A stretch of DNA of 5,400 nt from an uncultured Enterocloster sp. (GTDB lineage: Bacteria > Bacillota > Clostridia > Lachnospirales > Lachnospiraceae), in contig CALWMT010000183.1 in NCBI GenBank assembly GCA_944382045.1, forward strand, positions 1 through 5,400, given 5' to 3'. Each line of letters begins with the position of its first letter. Positions within the stretch are counted from its first letter, which is position 1. Positions 1 through 4,006 of the stretch are shown one piece after another. The position numbers and the translations under genes were made by a program. The notes beneath the pieces were generated by a model. It ran no database searches. It saw only the letters and a list, made by a program, of their open reading frames with translations, and was not told the DNA's origin.

Positions 1-180
1 ATTTTCAGAGTAAACTATCTTTTTCATATTTAACCCAATCGGCTTTCTGAACGTTTTATTATATTGCCGTCCAGCACTTGCGACTTTAGTCATGGGTTAT
101 TGACATGAATGAATAGTTACGCGTTTTATCATATACCAAATAAAATCCCTTTGTACACTAAGGGTAACTTTTTCAACGAA
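1..180. other. AT-rich region downstream of the operon, no confident gene
   Basis: This stretch is clearly richer in A and T than the pur genes. On the minus strand a frame opens at the ATG at 93 (MTKVASAGRQYNKTF...) and stays open to the window edge. An internal ATG at 27 in the same frame (MKKIVYSEN) is an alternative start, with a perfect TATAAT (58-63) upstream but no good -35. Neither ATG has a convincing Shine-Dalgarno sequence, so I do not call a gene. A small inverted repeat CCCTT/AAGGG (147-151 and 160-164) next to T-rich sequence on both strands may be a weak secondary terminator. Confidence 0.3.
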
Positions 181-234
181 GAAAAACAAAACGCCACAGG
201 TAATCAGAATTTTTCTGACTACCCATGACGTTTT
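181..234 (-). terminator. intrinsic terminator of the purEMND operon
   Basis: The arms at 188-209 and 213-234 pair over 22 bp around a 3-nt A loop in minus-strand RNA. Four of the pairs are G-U wobbles and none is a mismatch. Reading off the stem, the RNA continues as UUUU-G-UUUUU-C-UU. In plus-strand RNA the same four positions become A-C mismatches, so the structure is best formed by transcripts coming from purD. The A-rich 5' flank could still allow some termination of plus-strand transcripts (TTTTT at 231-235). Confidence 0.9.
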
Positions 235-249
235 TCTGTTTACATAGCA

Positions 250-297
250 CTGTTAATTAATCTGTTCTTGTCTCCAATATAACATAGAAATTAACAG
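250..297. repeat. 9-bp inverted repeat between purD and its terminator
   Basis: CTGTTAATT (250-258) and AATTAACAG (289-297) are perfect reverse complements separated by 30 nt. The left arm runs into the 8-bp palindrome TTAATTAA (253-260). The repeat begins 8 nt past the purD stop codon and ends before the terminator stem. The long AT-rich loop makes a stable RNA hairpin unlikely, so a protein site or chance are both possible. Confidence 0.45.
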
Positions 298-305
298 GCA
301 CCCGC

Positions 306-1580
306 CTACACCTCATCAATCGCCTTCCCAATATCATGCCGCATATACTTATTCGCAAAATCCACCCACTCCGTGGCCGCGTATGCGTTCTTTCTCGCTT
401 CCTTCAGGTCCTTCCCCGTGGCCGTCACGCCCAGCACCCGGCCGCCGTTCGTCACGATATTTCCCGCAGCGTCAAACTTGCTTCCGGCGTGGAAGACCCA
501 GTATCCGTCCTTGTCCTTAAAATTCTCCAGGCCCTCAATCACAAAGCCCTTCTCATAGTGCTCCGGGTACCCGTCGGAGGCCAGAACCACGCACACCGCC
601 GCATTGTCCGCAAACTCCAGCTCCACCTTATCCAGAGTCCCGTCCACGCAGGCCTCAAACACATCCAGGATGTCATTCTTCATCCGGGGCAGCACCACCT
701 GGGTCTCCGGGTCGCCGAAGCGGGCATTGTACTCCAGCACCTTGGGCCCCTCGGCGGTGAGCATCAGGCCGAAGAAAATAATGCCCTTAAATTCCCGTCC
801 CTCCGCCCGCATGGCGTCCACCGTGGCCTGGTAGATGTGCTCCCGGCAGAAGGCGTGAGTCTCCGGCGTGTAGAAGGGGCTGGGAGAAAATGTGCCCATG
901 CCGCCGGTATTTAAGCCCTCGTCCCCATCCTTGGCCCGCTTGTGGTCCTGGGCCGAGGTCATAATCTTTATGGTCTTCCCGTCCACAAAGGAGAGCACGG
1001 AGACCTCCCGGCCGGTGAGAAACTCCTCCACCACAATCCGGTCCCCGGCGCGTCCGAACTGCTTGTCTAACATCAGGGTCTTCACCCCTTCCCGGGCTTC
1101 CTCCCGGGTATTGCAGATGAGAACTCCCTTGCCCAGGGCCAGGCCGTCGGCCTTGAGCACCACCGGCACCTTGGCAGTCTCAAGATACGCAAGGGCCGCC
1201 TCCGGCGTGTCAAATGTCTCGTAGGCCGCAGTGGGAATCCCGTATTTCTTCATCAAATCCTTGGAAAATGCCTTGGAGCCCTCCAGGATAGCCGCATTCT
1301 TCCTGGGTCCGAATACCCGAAGGCCCGCCTCCTCCAGCACATCCACAATGCCGGCGGCCAAGGGGTCGTCCGGACCCACCACCACCAGGTCAAAGGCCTC
1401 CTTCTTCGCGAAGTCCGCCATTTTTTCAAAATCCATCACACCGATATCCACGCACCGCGCTGTTTCTGCAATCCCCGCATTTCCCGGGGCGCAGACCAGC
1501 TCCGTCACCCGCGGGCTCTGGGCCAGCTTCCAGCAGATGGCGTGCTCCCGTCCGCCGCCGCCGATTACCAATACCTTCAT
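306..1580 (-). CDS. purD: PurD, phosphoribosylamine-glycine ligase (GAR synthetase)
   Basis: Step 2 of purine synthesis: ATP-dependent joining of glycine to 5-phosphoribosylamine, giving GAR for PurN. The protein has 424 residues, a full-length single-function enzyme. VLVIGGGGREHA (3-14) is the N-terminal nucleotide-like fold. VVGPDDPLAAGIVD (67-80) corresponds to the usual VGPEAPL block, with Asp replacing Glu. The ATP-grasp domain shows KADGLALGKGV (143-153), VVEEFLTGREVS (183-194), DHKRAKDGDEGLNTGGMG (212-229) and LEYNARFGDPETQVVLPR (282-299), whose Glu283 and Asn285 are likely Mg-ATP ligands. The C-terminal domain has GGRVLGVTATG (379-389). No truncation or frameshift is seen. The start ATG overlaps the purN stop as ATGA and has its own GGAGGT. 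It is the last gene of the operon, ending at TAG, with a strong terminator about 70 nt downstream. Confidence 0.97.
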   Translation of the reverse strand: MKVLVIGGGGREHAICWKLAQSPRVTELVCAPGNAGIAETARCVDIGVMDFEKMADFAKKEAFDLVVVGPDDPLAAGIVDVLEEAGLRVFGPRKNAAILEGSKAFSKDLMKKYGIPTAAYETFDTPEAALAYLETAKVPVVLKADGLALGKGVLICNTREEAREGVKTLMLDKQFGRAGDRIVVEEFLTGREVSVLSFVDGKTIKIMTSAQDHKRAKDGDEGLNTGGMGTFSPSPFYTPETHAFCREHIYQATVDAMRAEGREFKGIIFFGLMLTAEGPKVLEYNARFGDPETQVVLPRMKNDILDVFEACVDGTLDKVELEFADNAAVCVVLASDGYPEHYEKGFVIEGLENFKDKDGYWVFHAGSKFDAAGNIVTNGGRVLGVTATGKDLKEARKNAYAATEWVDFANKYMRHDIGKAIDEV

Positions 1581-2194
1581 CCTTCTACCTCCGTCCCTAT
1601 GGCAATCTCTCCATTTGCAATCCTGTCAATGGCCTCCGGCAGGATAATCCACTCCGCCTGCTCCATCACCCGCCGCTGCAGAGTCTTGGGGTCGTCCCCA
1701 GGCAGCACGTCCACTGCCCTCTGCAGGAGAATGGGCCCGGAATCCACGCCCTCGTCCACAAAATGCACCGTGGCCCCGGTGACCTTCACACCCCGGGCCA
1801 GCGCCGCCTCGTGCACCTTAAGCCCATAATAGCCCACCCCGCAGAAGGAGGGAATCAGGGAGGGATGCACGTTGATAATGCGGTTTCTGTATTTCTGAAT
1901 CATGGCCGGGGGAATGGTCACCAGAAATCCCGCCAGCACGATGAGGTCCAGGCTGTACCGGTCCACGGTTTCCAAAAGAGCCTCATTGAAGGCCTCCCGG
2001 CTGGCAAAGCTCTTGGGGGACACGCACAGGGCCTCGATGCCCTTCGCCCTCGCCCGCTCCAGGGCATAGGCCCCCGCGTTGTTGCTGATAACCACTTCCA
2101 CCTGGACATTTTTAATCCTTCCCGAATCCATGGCGTCCAAAATAGCCTGGAGATTCGTCCCCCCACCGGACACCAGCACGCCTACTCTCAGCAT
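1577..2194 (-). CDS. purN: PurN, folate-dependent phosphoribosylglycinamide formyltransferase
   Basis: Step 3 of purine synthesis: transfers a formyl group from 10-formyltetrahydrofolate to GAR, the PurD product, giving FGAR. The protein has 205 residues, normal for stand-alone PurN. GGGTNLQ (10-16) is the phosphate-binding loop. LDLIVLAGFL (82-91) leads to the catalytic block INVHPSLIPSF, with Asn108 and His110 matching the E. coli catalytic Asn and His. HFVDEGVDSGPI supplies the third catalytic residue, Asp151. The SFCGVGYYGLKVHEAAL segment differs from the E. coli loop but resembles that of Firmicute PurN proteins as I recall them. The start ATG overlaps the purM stop (7 nt). Only a weak GAAAGG-like site lies about 10 nt upstream, so translation probably depends on ribosomes arriving from purM. 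Its stop overlaps the purD start. A folate-dependent PurN, rather than formate-dependent PurT, ties this operon to one-carbon metabolism. Confidence 0.97.
   Translation of the reverse strand: MLRVGVLVSGGGTNLQAILDAMDSGRIKNVQVEVVISNNAGAYALERARAKGIEALCVSPKSFASREAFNEALLETVDRYSLDLIVLAGFLVTIPPAMIQKYRNRIINVHPSLIPSFCGVGYYGLKVHEAALARGVKVTGATVHFVDEGVDSGPILLQRAVDVLPGDDPKTLQRRVMEQAEWIILPEAIDRIANGEIAIGTEVEG
1587..1592 (-). promoter_or_regulatory. purD ribosome binding site within the end of purN
   Basis: Minus-strand GGAGGT, 6 nt before the purD ATG at 1580, lies inside the last codons of purN. With the ATGA stop-start overlap it supports coupled but strong initiation of purD. Confidence 0.8.
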
Positions 2195-3219
2195 ACGTCC
2201 ACGCCTTTCTCACCGGCCTCCACCGTGCCCACTGCCCAGGCCTGCTCGCCTGCAGCCTTTAAGGCTTCCAGGGCTCTCTCCGCCTCTGCCGGGTCCACAG
2301 CGATAATCATGCCAAGGCCCATATTGAAGGTGTTGTACATCATGGTCTCCTCAATCTCGCCTTTTTCAGCCAGAAGCCGGAAAATAGGAGGCACCGGATA
2401 GCTGTCCTTTTTAATCACGGCCCGCACCCCGTCCTTAAGCATCCGGGGCACATTTTCATAGAAGCCGCCGCCGGTGATGTGGCTGCATCCCTTCACCGTC
2501 ACTCCGGCCTCCTTCACAGCCCGCAGGGCCTTCACGTAAATCTTGGTAGGCGCCAGGAGGGCATCCCCCAGAGTGGTTCCCAGGCTGTCCACATAGGTGT
2601 TAAGCCCCTCCGGGGTCATCTCCTTTTCAAATACCTTGCGCACCAGGGAAAATCCATTGGAGTGGACGCCGGAGGAGGCGATGCCGATGAGGGTATCCCC
2701 CGCCTTAAGCTTCTCCCCGGTAATCAAATCCTTCTTGTCCGCAATTCCCACGGCAAATCCCGCCAAATCGTACTCATCCTCGGGATAAAAGCCCGGCATC
2801 TCCGCCGTCTCGCCTCCCACCAGGGCAGCTCCCGCCTGCAGGCAGCCTGCGGCCACACCCTTTACAATCTGGGCAATCTTCTCCGGCACATTTTTCCCGC
2901 AGGCAATGTAATCCAGGAAAAACAGGGGCTCCCCGCCGGCGCAGGCCACATCGTTCACGCACATGGCCACACAGTCAATGCCCACTGTATCGTGCCTGTC
3001 CATCAGAAAGGCCAGCTTAAGCTTGGTGCCCACGCCGTCCGTCCCGGACAGCAGGGTGGGCTCCTCCATTCCCTTAAAGCCTGCCATGGAAAATGCCCCG
3101 GAGAATCCGCCGATTCCCCCAAGGACCTCCGGCCTTGTGGTCTCCTTCACGTATTTTCCCATGAGCTCCACAGCCTTGTATCCCGCTTCAATATCTACTC
3201 CGGCTTTCTTATAATCCAT
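2188..3219 (-). CDS. purM: PurM, phosphoribosylformylglycinamidine cyclo-ligase (AIR synthetase)
   Basis: Step 5 of purine synthesis: ATP-dependent ring closure of FGAM to 5-aminoimidazole ribonucleotide (AIR), the substrate that leads to the PurE reaction. The protein is 343 residues, close to the usual 340-350. The N-terminal AIRS domain shows the SGTDGVGTKLKLA nucleotide loop (58-70), the IDCVAMCVNDVACAGGEPLFFLDY block (81-104) and GGETAEMPG (135-143). The C-terminal domain shows SSGVHSNGFSLVR (182-194), GCSHITGGGFYENVPRML (244-261) and MYNTFNMGLGM (294-304). All are standard and intact. The ATG at 3219 is chosen because a GGAGG site precedes it and MDYKKAGVDIEAG is the normal family beginning. 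Its last codons overlap the purN start by 7 nt, implying translational coupling. It is the second gene of the operon. Confidence 0.97.
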   Translation of the reverse strand: MDYKKAGVDIEAGYKAVELMGKYVKETTRPEVLGGIGGFSGAFSMAGFKGMEEPTLLSGTDGVGTKLKLAFLMDRHDTVGIDCVAMCVNDVACAGGEPLFFLDYIACGKNVPEKIAQIVKGVAAGCLQAGAALVGGETAEMPGFYPEDEYDLAGFAVGIADKKDLITGEKLKAGDTLIGIASSGVHSNGFSLVRKVFEKEMTPEGLNTYVDSLGTTLGDALLAPTKIYVKALRAVKEAGVTVKGCSHITGGGFYENVPRMLKDGVRAVIKKDSYPVPPIFRLLAEKGEIEETMMYNTFNMGLGMIIAVDPAEAERALEALKAAGEQAWAVGTVEAGEKGVDVC

Positions 3220-3226
3220 CTCATTT

Positions 3227-3231
3227 CCTCC
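3227..3231 (-). promoter_or_regulatory. purM ribosome binding site deciding the start
   Basis: Minus-strand GGAGG lies 7 nt before the ATG at 3219. It rules against the longer in-frame reading from a GTG at 3264, whose 15 extra residues would run through the intercistronic repeats and are not PurM-like. Confidence 0.85.
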
Positions 3232-3252
3232 GTATGTATTTGAACCTGCGGC

Positions 3253-3281
3253 CCTTATCCTCACGGAATGGACCTTATCCT
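3253..3281. repeat. 9-bp direct repeat with 20-bp period in the purE-purM gap
   Basis: The plus-strand sequence CCTTATCCT (AGGATAAGG on the transcribed strand) occurs at 3253-3261 and 3273-3281, an exact 20-bp period or about two helical turns. The second copy abuts and overlaps the edge of the intercistronic hairpin. Each copy resembles a weak purine-rich Shine-Dalgarno sequence, but no start codon suited to it opens a gene. The function is unknown. Confidence 0.5.
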
Positions 3282-3297
3282 GCCGCCCAGGCGGCAG
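3280..3297 (-). other. purE-purM intercistronic hairpin
   Basis: CTGCCGCC (3280-3287) and GGCGGCAG (3290-3297) are perfect reverse complements, giving a 7-bp GC-rich stem with a CUGG loop in the minus-strand RNA. No U tract follows, so it is unlikely to be a full intrinsic terminator. It lies about 20 nt past the purE stop inside the 99-nt gap to purM. By position it could stabilise the purE message 3' end, act as a processing site, or lower downstream expression; none of these is shown. Confidence 0.6.
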
Positions 3298-3318
3298 ACG
3301 CCTGAAACTGCCGCGCCC

Positions 3319-3834
3319 TTATTTCATCTGTGCCATGTAAGCCTTATATCCCAGCTCATCAAGCTTCTCTGCTTTCTGCACCACGTCGCCCTTAAGCTCC
3401 TCCGAATAGGCCTTTAACCGCCCAAGAAGCGCTTCGTCGGAGGCAGCCAGAATCTTTGCCGCCAGGATTCCCGCGTTGGCACCGCCGTTGATGGCCACCG
3501 TGGCCACGGGGATGCCGCTTGGCATCTGCACAATGGAGTACAGGGAGTCCACGCCGCCCAAATCCGAGGTCTTCATGGGGATGCCGATGACAGGCATGGG
3601 GAAAATCGCCGCGCACATGCCCGGAAGATGGGCCGCCTTGCCCGCTCCGGCGATAATCACCTTAAAGCCCTTCGCCTCGGCTGACTTCGCCCAGTCAAAA
3701 AAGATATCCGGCTCCCTGTGAGCGGAAATAATCGTCATCTCATACTCCACGCCAAGCTTATCCAGAATCTCCGCCGCCTTTGCCATCACCGGCATATCCG
3801 AATCGCTGCCCATTACAATTCCAACCTTTGCCAT
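3319..3834 (-). CDS. purE: PurE, N5-carboxyaminoimidazole ribonucleotide mutase / AIR carboxylase
   Basis: Cytoplasmic enzyme of purine synthesis step 6, producing 4-carboxy-5-aminoimidazole ribonucleotide (CAIR). Class I enzymes rearrange N5-CAIR made by PurK; class II enzymes carboxylate AIR directly with CO2. The protein has 171 residues, the usual single-domain PurE length. Visible motifs are MGSDSDMPVM (8-17), SAHREPD (37-43), IAGAGKAAHLPGM (61-73) and DSLYSIVQMPSGIPVATVAI (96-115). The SAHR-x-PD, AAHLPGM and SLYSIVQMP blocks resemble class I rather than class II. Two active-site loop positions differ from the E. coli form: Glu replaces Thr in HRTP, and Lys66 replaces Gly in GAGGAAH. No purK is seen here, so the carboxyl donor route is not settled. 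It is the first gene of the operon, behind its own promoter, and its start is set by a GAGGAG site. The family call is very secure; the class is an inference. Confidence 0.96.
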   Translation of the reverse strand: MAKVGIVMGSDSDMPVMAKAAEILDKLGVEYEMTIISAHREPDIFFDWAKSAEAKGFKVIIAGAGKAAHLPGMCAAIFPMPVIGIPMKTSDLGGVDSLYSIVQMPSGIPVATVAINGGANAGILAAKILAASDEALLGRLKAYSEELKGDVVQKAEKLDELGYKAYMAQMK

Positions 3835-3841
3835 CTTCTGT

Positions 3842-3847
3842 CTCCTC
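3842..3847 (-). promoter_or_regulatory. purE ribosome binding site deciding the start
   Basis: Minus-strand GAGGAG lies 7 nt before the ATG at 3834. The in-frame ATG eight codons upstream (3858) is preceded only by AT-rich sequence with no Shine-Dalgarno match. This favours the shorter protein beginning MAKVGIVMGS. Confidence 0.8.
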
Positions 3848-3920
3848 TCATTATCCATGTGAATAAATTAATTAGTGTTATTAATAAATATAAGATATAA
3901 ATTGAGCTGTGCTTATAATC

Positions 3921-3949
3921 ATAATAGCAACTGCCCTGCGCAGTGTCAA
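3921..3949 (-). promoter_or_regulatory. sigma-A-type promoter of the purEMND operon
   Basis: On the minus strand a perfect -35 hexamer TTGACA (3944-3949) is followed by a 17-bp spacer and a TATTAT -10 hexamer (3921-3926), with transcription expected to begin near 3913-3914. It is the only good promoter between the peptidase and purE, and it gives a leader of about 80 nt before the purE ATG. The leader is very AT-rich. I see neither the conserved core of a purine riboswitch in it nor a CCGAAC-type PurR box around the promoter. Confidence 0.82.
3930..3944. promoter_or_regulatory. inverted repeat inside the promoter spacer, operator candidate
   Basis: ACTGC (3930-3934) and GCAGT (3940-3944) form a perfect 5-bp inverted repeat with a 5-nt centre. 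An overlapping 8-bp palindrome CTGCGCAG lies at 3936-3943. Both sit almost wholly between the -35 and -10 hexamers, where a bound protein would block RNA polymerase. The arms are short and could be chance; the operator role is inferred from position only. Confidence 0.3.
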
Positions 3950-3964
3950 CCAAAATCTTTGCGC

Positions 3965-4006
3965 GGCGCTCCGCTGGGCATCCAGCCGGGCATCCCGCCA
4001 GACGCC
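3965..4006 (-). other. GC-rich structured element after the peptidase stop (possible weak terminator)
   Basis: Directly after the peptidase TGA, the minus-strand RNA can form an outer stem (plus-strand ggcgc 3965-3969 with acgcc 4002-4006, one G-U pair). This encloses two abutting hairpins: 3973-3986 (GCTGG stem, 4-nt loop) and 3987-3997 (CGGG stem, 3-nt loop). The sequence GGGCATCC occurs twice, at 3976-3983 and 3988-3995. Only a short run of four U follows, about nine bases after the stem, so this is a poor match to an intrinsic terminator. It may still slow polymerase or protect the 3' end of the peptidase mRNA. This is read by eye, with no energy calculation. Confidence 0.35.

Noticed and set aside
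100..130. Plus-strand promoter TTGACA (100-105) that could make a small RNA ending at the terminator hairpin
   Set aside because: The -35 is perfect, but the best -10 (TTTATC at 125-130) needs a 19-bp spacer and is a poor match, and no reading frame or structured RNA other than the terminator follows.
336..914. Plus-strand open frame of 192 codons opposite purD
   Set aside because: It is a shadow of purD with low-complexity Arg/His/Leu-rich composition and no initiation signals.
1763..2401. Plus-strand open frame of 212 codons opposite purN and the purM end
   Set aside because: It crosses two real genes in antisense, its product is rich in His, Gly and Pro without family motifs, and it has no promoter or ribosome binding site.
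2479..3243. Plus-strand open frame of 254 codons opposite purM
   Set aside because: It lies wholly antisense to a well-conserved purM, has no ribosome binding site or recognisable domain, and is the expected shadow of a GC-rich gene.
3220..3264. Longer purM start from a GTG at 3264
   Set aside because: The 15 extra residues cover the repeat-containing spacer and are not PurM-like, whereas the ATG at 3219 has a GGAGG at ideal spacing.
3835..3858. Longer purE start giving eight extra residues (MDNERRQK)
   Set aside because: No ribosome binding site precedes that ATG, and its codons would include the GAGGAG site serving the downstream ATG.
3835..3914. Purine riboswitch in the purE leader
   Set aside because: The leader is only about 80 nt and very AT-rich, and lacks the conserved aptamer junction sequences and the two kissing-loop hairpins.
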